The notes: generated by a model not told the origin, from the letters alone. A DNA stretch of 64,000 nucleotides from Hysterium pulicare CBS 123377 (GCA_000467715.1 AJFK01000453.1:1-64000); one strand, 5' to 3'. Shown: positions 31,134 through 44,058, counted from the first letter of the stretch. Made by a program: numbers and translations.

Positions 31134-33607
31134 ATGGCAACCTCTTCACGACTCGACCGCCTCAAGAAACTCGTCACCTCCGACCTCGAGGCGCTGCCTG
31201 ACCGGCCTGCCTCCGCCATTGACGACGAAGCAGAAAGCGGCGGTGTATCTCTTGTTTCTGGTGATAGCTGCTCCACCGCCGAAAAGCCTTCGTCTCCCGA
31301 GCCTACCCGGCAAGCCACTAAAGATCAAGAGACTGCATCGCCAAATGATTTAAATCCGGCACTGTCCCGCTTGTTGCTCGCAACCTCTGAGCCTCAGCAC
31401 GTTGCCAACCCAGAACGTCGATACATTCACATCCAGTCCGAAGCACAGCCTGAGCCTGAAACTAATCCAGAACGACGATTCATGCTCGTACATGGTGCCC
31501 AAAGCAGTTGGAACGACTCTCCTGCTTCCACCACGGCGATCCATAGACTGCCACCAACCAAACTGGAACGCGGCTCTCTCGCGCCTCGTGGACAAGCATT
31601 CTGCCCCGTTCTTGCCATCTCCAGATTCCCATACAAGTTTGTGAACCCAAAAGACTCACAGAGAATTGCGAGTAGGTTCTTCGACGAAGGCAAATTCTGG
31701 CTGCGTGAGTGGGATCTGTAGGTGATCCGCTATTCACGTTGTATCCAATACGCTGACTGTTGATCGCAGCTTCTACGTCTGGGGAATTGACGGTGCTAAA
31801 CCCTTGATTCTCGTTACCGAGCAGCAAGTCCAAAGCCTCCTCAACGAGATCAACCGAGAATACCGGGATATCGGCGTTAGAATCACTGCCCAACACCGCG
31901 CAGACGGCCTTGTTGCCAGATTCCCCAATCATCCGCGTTTGATACCTCGCTATCTCGGTCGAACCTCTTCCCGCTACGAATACGAGAAAATGTCGAACAG
32001 CGCTCCTGGTTTCAAGCATGTCTTTCCTGGTGAAGCGAAGGCGCCTCCACCAGATGAACGCACACTGGAGGCTTTCAAGCAGATGTATGAAGACGCTATG
32101 GAGCTGAACAAAGCTAGAAACAAAGCCAAGGCTGCAAAGAAACGGGAGGAGAGAGTCGTCAAGCAGCAGAACATGGGAAAACAGCTGAAGCGAGCTCAGC
32201 GATATCTGGGTCTAAGGCCAAAGAAGGAAGATAGTATGTTACTTAAAGGCCTGATGCTCCCATTATGCACCGAGACTAATATTACTAGTTCCCGATCCCG
32301 TCCATGATCCGAATCTGTCATGGCAAGAACTCAAACACGCTCAACAAGTACGCGACGAGAAGAAAGCCATCTATCCTATCGACCCAGAACTACCTGTTCC
32401 ACACCCATTCGATAGCTCAGTTGTGTTCATATGTGTAGACATTGAAGCCTATGAGAAGAATCACCGTCAAATCACCGAAGTCGGTATCTCAACTTTAGAC
32501 ACTCGCGACCTGGCCGACATCGCACCAGGCAAAGATGGCATCAATTGGACTTCCAAAATCCGCACCCGCCACTTCCGCATCCGCGAACACGGCCATCTGA
32601 ACAACTCCGAGTTCGTTCAAGGCTGCGCGCACAGATTCGAGCACGGCGACTCAGAATGGGTTTCTCTCTCAGATGCAACCAGTGTCATAGCATCCTGTTT
32701 CAGGCCGCACTTCCCATCGCCATTCCTTGATTCCGAACTCCCAAGTGGCTGGAATGGTTCCAAATCGGAGGAGCGCAAGATTGTTTTGCTCGGCCACGAC
32801 ACTAACAACGATATCCTCTACCTGCAACAGCTCGGGTACAACCCTCTCAACCTCGCCAACCTCGTCGAAGTCCTCGATACAGCAATCATCTACCGTGCCT
32901 GGAAACGCGAACCCAATCCTCGCTCTCTAAACGGAATTCTCTACGATTTCGATATCCCAGGCTGGAATCTACACAATGCGGGAAACGACGCCTTCTATAC
33001 CACCCAAGCCATGCTCGCTGTCTGTGTCCGCGAAGCCACAATCCGAGGTTCGAAGGAGGTAAAGCAGAAGCGCGAAGAGGAGAAAAAGAACAAGATCCTC
33101 GAAGCGACGAAGGAAGCGGCTGCGAGAGCTCAAGAAGATGCCGAGGGTTGGAGTTCTTCGGAGGAGGGAGATGATGGTGGGGCGCCGGTTCCGACTATCG
33201 TAAAGGAGAAAGTGGAAATTGCGAATGCGCCGACAAAAGCTTTTACCCCGGTCGCGAATTACCTCAATGGAAGTCCGGCTCAGCAAGGTCTTTCGCCTTT
33301 CCATAATGCTGAACGGGGTGGGAGGTCCGGTTTCGCAGATTCCCATCGCGCTCGCGGCACCTTCTTGAATGGCGCCTTCTTTAGTGGCAGTGATGCACGC
33401 GGACGCGGTCGAGGGGGACGCGGTCGTGCGGCCGAAAACTTCTCTGGCCAACGTGGTGGCTTCTTCAACGCGCGTAGTCGTGGTCGTAATAGAGGTCGAG
33501 GCCATGGCGTCAGTCATTCAGATGATGAAGGTCGTCAGGGCTATGGCCAGGCGAAGTGGAGGGTTGGAGTTGACGAAGGGGAGCAGGGGGAGTTAGTTGG
33601 TCTCTAA
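31134..33607 (+). CDS. Gfd2/YDR514C-like DEDD-fold nuclease with RGG tail
   Basis: Three exons with introns near 31719-31769 and 32234-32288. The N-terminal third is Ser/Pro-rich with two similar blocks ('NPERRYIHIQSE', 'NPERRFMLVHGA'). A conserved middle ('RFFDEGKFWLREWDL', 'FYVWGIDG') and a basic coiled stretch come next. The C-terminal domain is RNase H-fold: 'VFICVDIEAYEKNHRQITEV' supplies D and E, 'VLLGHDTNNDILYL' the third acid, and 'LHNAGNDAFYTTQAML' the last Asp with the His of the DEDDh type. A Gly/Arg-rich tail ('GRGRGGRGRAAENF') suggests RNA binding. In yeast, Gfd2 is linked to mRNA export. A 3'-5' exonuclease role is plausible since the acids are kept. Confidence 0.88.
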
Positions 33608-34114
33608 TGGTGTGGACCTGGGACTGCACGGGAGATAGGCAGAATGGATTTGATATGTGTATGACTAGGGAAGCGGGATGATGGGTTTACAGTGGATTCA
33701 CTGGACTTTTGACGGAGTCCACTCGGGTCCTCAAATATTTGGTATAGAAGCCTTGCAGGTTTCATTCGTGGGACTGCTACTGATTTAGCAGTCTTTGCTT
33801 TCGGGCTCTATGGCGGGAGTGAAGCTCCTGGCTACTGATGGGCATGTGATTCAAATAGGATGTAGGATATAGCGAATAGGACTTCATTGGCATAAACTTT
33901 TATTCAAACTTGAAAAAAACGTGTGAGCGCTTTTCGTCTACCAAAGATCATGCCAAAGAGATCATTCTCAATATTACTTTTTCTGATATCTCCAATTCTC
34001 TGAGAATATTTAAGTACCAAAGCGCGAACTTCTTCTCCGTATCCCATATCTAACCCATCACGCCGTGGAACCCAACCCCAAACCTCACAACCACCTCTGC
34101 TAACGCACTCCCAC
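33608..34114. other. convergent 3' flanks
   Basis: Between the stop of the nuclease-like gene and the stop of the transporter gene. No gene or repeat seen. Confidence 0.5.
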
Positions 34115-36345
34115 TCAACCTTTCGTCAAATTCTCAAGCTCAATCCCCTCCCCTGTCCTAAAACTACTCCTGCGCCTACTCGCACTCGCCGCGTTAGACT
34201 CCCCCCTAGACCTCACTCTCAAATTCTCCTCCTCTCTACTCCTCCCCCGTTCGATCTTCCCCATTCCTTTATTCCCATCCCTCAACCCACGCACCCCAGC
34301 CTCCCCCCTCTCCGCCTCATCACTCTCCTCAAGCACATCCTCCAACCCCTCATCTCCACCCTCCACCCCATGCACCCCACCCACCGACTCCATCGTAAAC
34401 GGACTCGCAGTCGGCGCATCCAAAACCGCCAACTCCCCCTTCTCAAACCACCTCGGCAACCCCCACGTCCTAAGCGGAACGAGCCCCAAAATCACAACCG
34501 GGAACCCGATCGCCGCAATCGTCTGCGTGATAGCGAAGGTGACCGCAAACCCGACGACTTCCAGCGCCACAAAGATCCACACCTGGCGCACGGGGATGCG
34601 GGAAAGCGGGTCCGAGCGCGGCGTAAGCGATTTGTCTTTTGCGAGGAAGAGGAGCTTGAGCGTTATGCCGTTTGATTCGAGGGCTTGGAGGCCCATGACG
34701 AAGAAGAGGCCTGCGAGCACGGCTTGTGGGATTAAGTGGAGGACGATGAGGAGCGGGCCGGTCATGGTGCCGAGGGTGAGGAGGCCTTGGGCGAGGTTTG
34801 AGACGCGTTGTTCGACTACGTGGTCGACGATTCGGTGCGTGTGGCCTTTGTTTGCTTCGCCTTCGTCGTCGGAGACGGTGCGCGTGACGCAGAGGGCTGT
34901 TGTGTGGAAGGGTGCTTGGGGGATTAGGCCGTTGGGGAAGGGGAGGCCTAGGAGACCTGCGACGCCTGTTGTGAGGCCTAGAAGGAATATGTCCCAGTGG
35001 AAACCGGCGGGTTTTCGGAGGGGGAATTCGGTGCCTTGGGCTATTAGGCTGGAGACGTTGTGGTCGAAGTAGAAGAGGATGGTTAGGAGGACGGCGAAGG
35101 GGATGGCTAGGAAGACGTCTGCTACATCTAGGTCCCAGAAATGGATGAACCATCCTCGATCGCTGGTTGGGAAGAAGGCTTTGCTAGTGGGGAGTTTCAT
35201 GAGGGTAATTGAAGACATTTTTCCGATGTGCACGAAACCAGTGAAGAAGATCACGGTTAAGGGTGTGCCGTAGTCTTCGATGAATTTCCGGATATGCCGT
35301 TGGAAGAGGCTGCTGTGGCCGATCACGCCGCAGAGGTAAGCCACCATTAGGACGAGGAGGGCGATGACAATAGAGAGGTAGGCGGATGCGTCGTTGTTGG
35401 ATGTGGTGTTCCATTGTCGCGTGAGCACTTGGATGCCTTTTTGGAGGTAGATGAAAGCGACGTAGAACCCGAAGATGTCGCAGGAGAAGCGCGTTACGTA
35501 TTTCAGACCGTTGCAGGCGTTGGTTATGGCTAGGATCCAGTGCATGGCGAGGGACCAGAGCCCGACCCAGCACATGAAGGCGAAGTAGTTGGTGCCGCGT
35601 GGTGTGATGATGTCGTAGACGGTGTAGTTGAAGACGGTGATTGGTCCTGTTCATGTTAGTTGGGTTGCGGAAAGAAAGATAGAATCGTCGTACCTGTAAC
35701 ACCCACAATGACTAAGGGCTGAGCTGCTGCAATGGAGAAAACTACTGCAGCTAGGACTGATGCCAGAAGGACTTCGTTGACACCAAAGCTCATATTGGTC
35801 TTCGCAAACATATCCAAAGAGAAAGCAAGAGCGGGAAGGATGCTGTATGTATATTAGTGTCTCGCGCGTTCGAGCAATTGATGTCCTTAAGAGAACCATG
35901 GTCTAAAAGGGGTCATTGGATCGATAACAGAGACGCCAACGGGTCACCATAGCAATGGAAAGACGGGTCGATGTAGGTGTAGTATTGTGTTCGATGAGAC
36001 ATACTTCGCAAAATACATATAAACCGTAGCCGGCACCACTCTATAATCCCAAGCATCCTTCCAATCGCTCCAGTAGAATGGAGTCCTTCTCCTCACATCA
36101 TTTATCATGCCTCGAAACAGTTGTACCTCCCACCATTTGTTACTCCACTTTGAACCTGTTGTTCGTCTCGATTGCCGAGTACCTTGACGGCCGAGGCTTT
36201 CCTCGCTGTCGGTATGGCGGTTGTTGGAGGGCAGGAAGGGAACTCGAGATCGCCATGGCTTCTTGGACTCATTTGGAGAGGCAGGGGATCGCATCGTCAT
36301 GCCGTGGTGTTGAGTGGGTACTGTCAAGGTAGCGGAGGGCGCCAT
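34115..36345 (-). CDS. SLC4-family anion/borate transporter, BOR1-like
   Basis: Starts MAPSATLTVPTQHHG at 36345. Introns lie near 36005-35848 and 35695-35647. The cytosolic leader 'LFRGMINDVRRRTPFYWSDW' precedes the membrane domain, as in fungal Bor1. Membrane segments include 'NILPALAFSLDMFAK', 'FSIAAAQPLVIVGVTGPI', 'SIVIALLVLMVAYLCGVIGH', 'IFLLGLTTGVAGLLGLPFP' and 'AVLAGLFFVMGLQALESNG'. The motif 'GLLGLPFPNGLIPQAPFHT' is a signature of the family. The C-terminal tail is charged and Ser/Arg-rich. The likely role is export of borate or bicarbonate at the plasma membrane or vacuole. Codon use is GC-rich compared with the neighbours. Confidence 0.93.
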
Positions 36346-36816
36346 TGTCGCTGTGTAGACCCGGAGGTGGGGACGGCAAATGAACGGACTACAATTGTTA
36401 AGAGGCAAATATGCTGTTAATTGGGGTCGCCATTGAAAGCAACACCATTGCGCTAGGAATTGAGTTGAGGGTGTATGGAAATTAGTGAATGTGTGGGGAG
36501 AGGTGCAGAAGTACTGATGGGAACAAAGGCGGTGTCGCCATCGCGGGGAAAGACTTTTGCGGTCCGAAGATTGTCAGATCACGTGCAACTCTATCACCAG
36601 GATTGAGCGGATCTTCGTTTGGGATGGTCGGTGAGACTTGTTATGAGAGGAAACACTTGGTCTTTAGCATCCATAAGTACGCCTCGCTATGAAATAGTTC
36701 GTGGCCTTTTCCTGCCAATGCCTGCCCTTCGCTTATCTATTATCAGTCTACCTATCTATGATGATTTGGCCTCGGAGACAGGCTTCCAAGCCGGTCCGCA
36801 TCTTGAAGCACTCACT
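36346..36816. other. intergenic, no gene recognised
   Basis: Upstream flank of the BOR1-like gene and 3' flank of the F-box-like gene. Nothing else seen. Confidence 0.5.
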
Positions 36817-37938
36817 TCAATCCGTGTCCGAGATCCCCCAATTCAGTACCTTGACAACGTACTGCATATCATGACCAGGAGGATGATGCGGAAAGGTCTG
36901 GCCGTCACCGAAGGTTGTGGGTCCAGTCCAGCTCCATTCCTTAACCGTCTCTCGTGGCATGATACGGAGTGTCTTCCCATCCGCTGTCCTAAATACGTAT
37001 AGCTGACGGTGCCTCATAACATCTTCCACCAGGCAATTCAACTCAGCCTTCTTCGCCTCGATCGTTTCCAATTCCATGATAACTTTTTCCACGGAAGCTG
37101 GCAGTATCAACCACCGCATCTCCGCACTGTCGAGTGAAAGCGCATTATTGTCCTCCCAGTAGAGCCAGTCCGTATATCGAGTCGTGAATGTGATGATTTT
37201 GGGCCGAAGATACGGTTGTCGGGAGAAGAAAGGCTGAATGTTGCTCGTCGTCAGGCCCTGAAGCACCACGTGAATACGCTGAATCGCCGCCCATTGAATT
37301 CGTAAGAGATTACGGGTCCGCGTAGTTTGGAATGGTGCGCTCGAAAAATAGTCTTCACATTCATGTCAGCTCTCATCATATCTGAGATACTACCCAAGTG
37401 GTGTCATAATTCGTCGTTTCGGAGGGTCTGCGCCCGTCACCTGCCTTTCTACCACCCTTCAGAGCCGATGTAGACTGTGTACAAGGCTTACAAACAAGAT
37501 GTCGTCCCTGAGGTTATTCGGAACGTATTACACGGAATAGATACCTTCCGGGCTTGAGTGGGGCATGGGAAGAAAGTCTTACGAACCTGGTGGTCTACGG
37601 TCTTTCTGGCTCAGAAAGAACGCTTGCTCTAGCTGCTGAAGAGGAACTGGTCGCGTCTCCAGCCAAACACGCTTGCACGTACGAAGCAAAGCGACGTCAA
37701 CGCGGCGTGGAGCTTGAAAGCCAGGCCGGGTGTAATAACTATTTCGGCGATACGGCTGGCGGAGGTCTTCGTATTCCGAGAGTGCTAAGGCGAATATCTC
37801 ATTTCGAATCTCGGGCGGGACGATACTGAAGAAAGGAGACTGGGTTTGAGGGTGACAGTCACTCAACTTCAATGATTTGAGAGCAGGGCAAGGATCGGTC
37901 GGCGGAATTTCGTAGGATGTGTATCGCTTCTTCGGCAT
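36817..37938 (-). CDS. fungal F-box-like protein
   Basis: I choose ATG 37938 (MPKKRYTSYEIPP). The first exon ends at 'FFLSQKDRRPP', and a long intron of about 215 bases leads to 'DYFSSAPFQTTRTRNLLRIQ'. The N-terminal motif 'SIVPPEIRNEIFALALSEYE' with 'LLRTCKRVWLETRPVPL' is typical of the large group of Pezizomycotina F-box-like proteins that begin with P-x-E-I-R-N. The C-terminal part holds 'FPHHPPGHDM'. The role is unknown; relatives are thought to act as adaptors in protein turnover. The intron holds one copy of a repeat also found at 10261-10378. The donor (GTTCGT) is not consensus, so the exon boundary is uncertain. Confidence 0.75.
37393..37500 (-). repeat. dispersed ~105-bp repeat, copy 2, in an intron
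   Basis: Inverted match of the block at 10261-10378. It makes up about half of the inferred intron of the F-box-like gene. Confidence 0.7.
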
Positions 37939-38344
37939 CTTTGATAAGACCGGTTGCAGCAGGGAGTTCCGCACGGTACAACCCAGCTACGCTGGCGTGG
38001 AGGGTGTTTTGAGGTGAAGGTCTTGTGGCACGGCTGGAAGGAAATGGGGCGCAGTAGCTCCATTAGGCAACAACACGTGCATCCTTCCGCTGCAGTTGCT
38101 TCGAAGGCTATGAGAAACGACAGATATGAGCTACATGCACGTCCCACATACCTTTTACTTCCACCGGAACTTCTACCAGATTTGAAAGATTTGGGCCCAT
38201 GGAGAATTCGCATGAGTGAAAACAGCCGATGCAGCCTCACCAGACGAGAATATCGACCGAGCATAAAGGAGATGGCTGGAAGAAAGAATGTATCATCTAG
38301 TCGCGGTCTATACTAGTACGGATACTTACCAAGTAGACAAATTA
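37939..38344. other. intergenic, no gene recognised
   Basis: Promoter of the F-box-like gene and 3' flank of the HET gene. No gene seen. Confidence 0.5.
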
Positions 38345-40308
38345 TCAGACAAGTATGACTCTCTCAATAGTACGGCTATTGATCGCCGCAAACAAATGTC
38401 GATACGCTTTAGGCGCTAGTCCCTTGATAGAAAAGCACCCTATCCTCCGGTGGTGCATCCCGTCCTTTTGGATGAGAAGTCCGAGAAGGTCAGTGGCCTT
38501 GTTAGTTAGGAGAGGAAGCACAACAGCCTTCGACAAGGACTCCCCTTTTATGTCGCTTCGCCAGCTCGTATGTGCGAAAGCGTCGCCGAGATCGGGGAGA
38601 CTAATCCTCTCCTCAGGCTCTTCTTCGTCAGAGGACTCGCTCTTAGAACCTCCCTCAGTTGTGGTCGTCTCTTCTCTTTTGATGACTTCCTGCTGTAATG
38701 GAAGTAGCGGCGCCCTGAACTTTATCCATGCAGCGCTCAGCGCACCGAAAGGGTCAAGTCCAGCGGGCTCGATGTGCACAGCCTCTATGACGGTTCTCGG
38801 AACATCGTAGGACAATTCGAATCCCAACCCGTCGAAGCCATTGTATACGACAGTCCCGATGATTGACGCCCAAGACCAAGACGGGGCACGCCAGCGCTGG
38901 CATCTGGTACGAGACCCAGTTGGAACCCATAGGAGCCCTTTTCTCATGTCATTGCTCCAGATTCCCGCATAATATTGTTCTCCAGAAGCGTCAGCGACAG
39001 TTTTGGCGATGCCTGAAAGAGCGGGGAAAATGTCAGACTCCAAGGTCAGGGAGCGACTTGAATATGCGCGGATGAGAGCATACCAATGATAATATGATCT
39101 GTCACTTGAAGTAGAACGTGCTTCATCAACTAAGAAACTAATATTCGATCCATACAGCTCTCGAGACCCTCCAATTTCGGTGCGGAATGTATCTTGGCAT
39201 TGCCAATCCATACATTCCGACCCAAAACCGAGGATCCTACGAGATAGGTATCTCTCCTGAAGAGCCCAAGCGCGATATTCGAGTGGCTCACGCTCAATGG
39301 GGTCGTATTCTTTGTTCTGGGTTATGAAGAACACTCGAACTTTTTCATCGAACTGAGTGATCACGTCCATTGCCAAGTAAGGGAAAGGCCGCAATTGGAG
39401 GAAACCTTCAGAATCTGACGCAGCCCTGTTCGCAGAGACAGTTAGATAGGAGTTCGCATAGATCTCTCCCATGTATGAAGATTGCGTTTGCCAATCCTCA
39501 GCGTCGTCCTGAATAATGCAGAGGCTGTCGATCCATAGATATCGCATATTTAGCATTCGTGTTACTTTGATAGCATCTTGGAATGTCGCCGGGATATCTG
39601 TAACTTTGAAGCCCCTTTTTCTTTCCTCGATAGTGGCCTGGGTGGTTGTGAAGGGCTGCGAAGTGCCCCAACAATGGCTTAGTGCAATGTACCGGTCCTT
39701 GCGTCCAGCTCCATCTTCGAGACGAACAACCTCTCCATCGGAGTCTCCTTCTCCTACGTAAATGATTCGCGTTGGTAGCAACTTTATTTCGCGGCTGCTT
39801 TGACAATCCGTGTGGCTTTCACAGTCTTTCAGCCAGGTCCGCACATTGCGGAATGATGGCTCAGAGGCTGGATCATGATGAACAACATAATGGGTAAGCA
39901 CGCTAGCTAAAGGGCTGTCTATGAGCTGATAAATGAGTTTTCTCGGTATGCGGAAGTATCATTTGAAAGCTGACCAGATTCACAGCCCAATCTATAGGAT
40001 TGGGGTCGACATGTGCGATAGAGAACGGCACTCGTAAGCCTGAATCTTGACCCTTCCGACGGCTGGTGATAATACAAATCGTCGATAAGACGCGTAAGTC
40101 CGCATGTAATAGGTGGCCAATCATATTGAAACCAATTTTGATCGAATTCGGAGAGCTTCAGGCAATACGCTGGGGCATCTACTGGTTGCGGTGCTAACTC
40201 GTCCGACTCCCATGGCAGAGATTGACATAGAGGGCAGATCTTCTTTGTGGAGCTATGGTTGGCTGCGTACTCTTCAGCGAGCTCTATACTGGAGCGTGGG
40301 GATGCCAT
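38345..40308 (-). CDS. HET-domain (heterokaryon incompatibility) protein
   Basis: Starts MASPRSSIELAEEY at 40308. Two small introns are inferred near 40090-40040 and 39985-39930. An N-terminal 'KKICPLCQSLPW' Cys pair is followed by 'VLTHYVVHHDP', 'WLKDCESHTDC' and the HET domain: 'YIALSHCWGTSQPFTTTQ', 'IPATFQDAIKVTRMLNMRYL', 'WIDSLCIIQDDAEDWQ', 'MGEIYANSYLTVSANRA' and 'EYRAWALQERYLSRRILGFG'. All the usual HET motifs are present, so it looks functional. HET domains trigger cell death on fusion with a genetically different hypha. It is divergent from an F-box gene at 40571 with only 262 bases between the starts. Confidence 0.93.
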
Positions 40309-40570
40309 GCGGCATGAGGGCTGTAGCAAATGGTGAGGTGGACGGAGCAGGATATTGAGAGATGCGAGACGAAGCTGTGGATGGGTCGCCGCCTAGCCTA
40401 ACACGGAATGGTGCTTCTTCGGACGATCAACGAGCCGAGTCTTACTTCACCCACTATATCAAACAGGCTGCCACTATGATGCCTCCAGATACACATTTGA
40501 GACCGGTACTCACTACAAACACTCGGATGAACGCTATCTCAGACTCTTCCAGACTTTCCCATTACACGCC

Positions 40571-42630
40571 ATGGACGATCAGGCTGAAGATCCCTATCAC
40601 ATGTCGACTGTTCGCAAAACCACGTCAACATCCGAGGAGCAACCTAGAGGTCTACTTACATCGTTACCCAGCGAGTTACTGCAGCAAATTGCTAATTATC
40701 TTATCCCACAAGATCTGGTGAGCTACGTTGCGTTCACTCTGACTCATCCAGTAACACTATACGCTCTGGGTAGAGGTTCCTGGAGCCTTTTGAATAGCTC
40801 ACCAAACAGCACTCATCGGCTTCATCTCCTACATTTGCTTGCACGGGACGAGAAAAATTTGATTGTGTGTGAAGAATGTCAGATCCTTCACCATGTCTAC
40901 CGTTTGTTGCGGAGATGCTCCCCTGGATGTTTCAATGAAGGTACAAGTCACGAGCGAAATTTCCAACCAGAGAGGTTACTCTCAGATGCGGCTTCGCTTT
41001 GTTCAAGTGGCCGTGATTTCTGCGACTCGACTTATGGAATTTCTCTCCACCAAATTCGACTCGCAGTGGCGCGGCAGGCTCTTGGTAAACGTTACGGAAT
41101 CTGCCACACCTTGCTCAAGAGTCACGGAAAGAAAGTCTACGATGTCGCTTGCTCCGAGCCTACTCAAGATATTCCAGCCATGAGTATCTCGGAATTACTA
41201 ACTCCATACGAACTTGGTGCGTACGATTTCGATCAGTACCCTCGAAATGAAGCTCAGCGCCACATCGGGAACAAATCTCTCATGAGGGTCGTAACACCGC
41301 CCGAGAAGGACCTCCGAGCGAGAGCGCGACAGCTTCGATCCATTTTATCAGATGTGCATGTTACTATTCAAGGAGAACCTTGGAGAATCGAGTTTCCCAT
41401 GACGTTGGCTCTACTCCTCCCGCGGTCTAAACCATTCCGTATTCGCAAGAAGATTACAGAACCAAAGCATAAGGAACCTACCGCAAGTTGTCAAAAGCAG
41501 TTCGACGATGCTACCGCTGGGCCACCGTTATTGGAGGAATTTACGCATGATATTGAGTCAAGCACAGGAAATGTCAATCTCTGGGACGGGTATTATGCCG
41601 ACTTAACCAACCCACCGAACTCCTGGCTGATTGAACACCCTCCTGGCCCCAATCCTGTACGCGTGTATTACTCGTATGAAGCACCAGACGGCAAGAGACC
41701 TTGGTATGATAATAAAGTTGTACTAAAAGTAATGAAGTTTTGGTGCCACCAGATTACCGAGAGGGCGGAGTAAGTTTACGAGTTCTACAATGCCACCATT
41801 ACTATACTAATGTAGCTATTAGGCATGCAATTGACCGCCTCAAGGAAAAGTTGAGCTACTGGAAAACCCGGAAGTTACTGAGAGAACTAAACAGCGCGGC
41901 AGGGGAGGATGAGTCAATGAGTGACTATGATGATTCCAATGAGGAGTCGGACTTGGAAAACGATATTGACTCGACTGTTCCCGATGAGGAAGGTGTTGAG
42001 GGGTCGAATACACGCAAAGAAAATTGGCCTGGCAGAAGTCTTGCCAGTCGGCTTCGAAAAACGACAGTTATATCAGCGCTGCCTGAGATGCCAAAGCATG
42101 GTTCAACGTCTCGCGTCCTACTCGAGTACACAATGGTTCCAAGATCGGTAAATAGCTGCTTGATACTCGCCGCTACATATACCTTTACACTGCCAAAGCA
42201 ACCGGCGTCTCAAGCGATTGACCTCTGCAGATGCTTACGGGAACTCAATTTTAGGATATGTCCTCACATTACCACTTCAACCACGCGCTTATCCTTCGAA
42301 ACGATTCCAAGCCTTTGGTCGGATAAAGTCGTCTTCTCGCATTACATGTCTGGTTTCTCTTATGACAACGAGTGCCGATACTGCTACACGGAGATCCAAG
42401 TTTCGGCTCGGCTCAATGCGCTCACATGTAATCGTATTGAACAAATCACAATTAAAGCATGGCATGATCTCGGAGATGGCCAATCGGTTGAAGATCCGCG
42501 ATGGAAAGCCTTGGAAGTTGGGGAGACGCAAAACGAAGACGCAGCTCTTGAAGAGGTGACTTTTCCGAAAGGTTCAATTTCACGGGCCTGGTTTGGATTC
42601 GACAATTTCCTCTCGGATATCGCACTTTGA
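40571..42630 (+). CDS. F-box protein
   Basis: ATG at 40571. Residues about 28-65 form an F-box ('LLTSLPSELLQQIANYLIPQ'). A Cys-bearing segment follows ('LIVCEECQILHHVYRLLRRC'). The first long frame stops soon after 41760, but a GTAAGT...TTAG intron (about 41772-41821) joins it to a second frame running to 42630. That part holds an acidic stretch ('EESDLENDIDSTVPDEE') and 'SDKVVFSHYMSGFSYDNE' with more cysteines. The C-terminal part resembles the substrate-recognition ends of ascomycete F-box proteins. The intron may also be retained, giving a shorter protein. The likely role is as an SCF ubiquitin-ligase adaptor with an unknown target. Confidence 0.8.
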
Positions 42631-42756
42631 GATGGAGAGGAGAAATTCAGGTATGAATGGACTTTGGACGATACGTCTTCCGCTTCTGAAATGAATTGCA
42701 AGCTTACAACTCCCTCAACAGTTTTGCCTCATCGTCCAAACATATTCGACCATCTA

Positions 42757-43353
42757 TCAACGACGCTCTGGCTTATGGACGGTCCCGTTGAAAGCGAAAA
42801 GCACCTCGTCGTTTGGCATTTTCGCTTCAACAAAGAACTTGACGTCGCTCTCCCAAAACCCTCTGAGAATGAAGTCTCCCATCATCTCTTGAATCCCAAC
42901 GCCCAATGGTCTACAAAGCTCCCTTTGTCCCCTAACCACGATGAAGGGACACTCGGTGAACTTGCCTCTCCACCAAAAGACCGGATGATTCAAATTATCT
43001 GGCTCCAGTTCCTCCCAAACTTCTAGAGTTGCATCCTCCAGTCCCTCGGCTTCGGCCATGTCACCATGGAGCAGAAAGAAATTTCGTTTATCCCTAATAT
43101 CACGTCAGCTTGTCCTCCATTCAGTAAGGACCTCCGGATCTCCGTACCATAGCGGAGGGTCTGGAACGAGGTCCAAGTTGGATATCTGAAAGAGCTGATC
43201 CTCCTTTTTGGGACCGTAGAAGTAGGCTGGGTTGTCTCCCGGTACCTTACTACTGCCGTTCTCTATCGATGTCATGACTAGTTGGCGATCCGTTGTAGCA
43301 AGGACCGAGGCGTGTGTGAAGATACGAAAAAGAATAGCGAATAACATTATCAT
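42757..43353 (-). CDS. small secreted ML-like (lipid-binding) protein
   Basis: Two exons joined by a clean 58-base intron (about 43151-43094; GTACGG, GCTGAC branch, TTAG). The protein starts MIMLFAILFRIFTHASVLA, a good signal peptide. The mature part has 'QISNLDLVPDPPLW', then 'FFLLHGDMAEAEGL' and a single Cys pair region ('TECPFIVVRGQRELCRP'). The P-x-P-P step after a hydrophobic strand and the later C-P are as in ML (MD-2-related lipid recognition) proteins and fungal phosphatidylglycerol/phosphatidylinositol transfer proteins. Family assignment is tentative. It could act as a secreted lipid binder or effector. It is tail-to-tail with the F-box gene. Confidence 0.6.
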
Positions 43354-44058
43354 GATTTTTCGAAGAAAACTATCAATGGGACTTGTAAGGCTTGTGCGGA
43401 TAAGCTGGCGAGTACTCTTGACTTTGTGGTGAAGAGGTCACGTGATGATCAGAGCAGAGGTTTGGAGCAGCCGACAATCTAAACCGGAAGGGAGAATTGG
43501 TTTACCGGAGAATTAATGCTCGTGGCAATGACTTCATATAAACCGCTGTTGCCTTGTCCAAAATTAGATTTTCGATCTGCTGCATGCGGCACAGTTGATG
43601 AAGCGCAGCCGGCCCCTGGACTGCTTGCACCGCCAGCTTTGCTGCGACATGATGAAACTACTACGTTCACTACGCCGCTATTATGTGCCTTGTGTCATCA
43701 TGTGTCTTGATGAATGTATTCGCAAATCGGTTGATGGGGTTTCTGATCATGGCAAGTAGTGGACTTAGTGGCTCTTCAAGGCTCTTGATTGAGGTGGATT
43801 TGGAAGCTGGAGTACTTATTACCAGGCAATTACTGTTTCATTCTTTATCCCTAGGCTATTTCTCGATGTCCCCCATTCGCGAATCAGCATTCCAAGCGCG
43901 ATAGAAAGTCCGATTATTAATTTGAATGGAAGAGTTTAGGGAAGAAAGCGAGAAACAAAAATGCAAAGAAAATAAGAAAATAAGAGCCCTTACTTGGACC
44001 CCTTCTGAGTTCAAAATGCCACAAAATTAATGCACATCCATGCTCGAGCTCTTGACCA
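43354..44058. other. intergenic, no gene recognised
   Basis: Promoter of the ML-like gene and 3' flank of the AAA gene. Short frames only. Confidence 0.5.

Noticed and set aside
32969-33517. 182-codon minus-strand gene
   Set aside because: Antisense to the nuclease domain and RGG tail, where the plus frame has clear conserved motifs.
34470-35153. Arg/Pro-rich minus-strand frame inside the transporter gene
   Set aside because: It is an out-of-frame reading of GC-rich codons in the SLC4 gene, whose own frame is unmistakable.
42384-42701. Minus-strand extension of the ML-like gene
   Set aside because: The ML-like protein stops cleanly at 42757. The downstream frame is antisense to the F-box gene.
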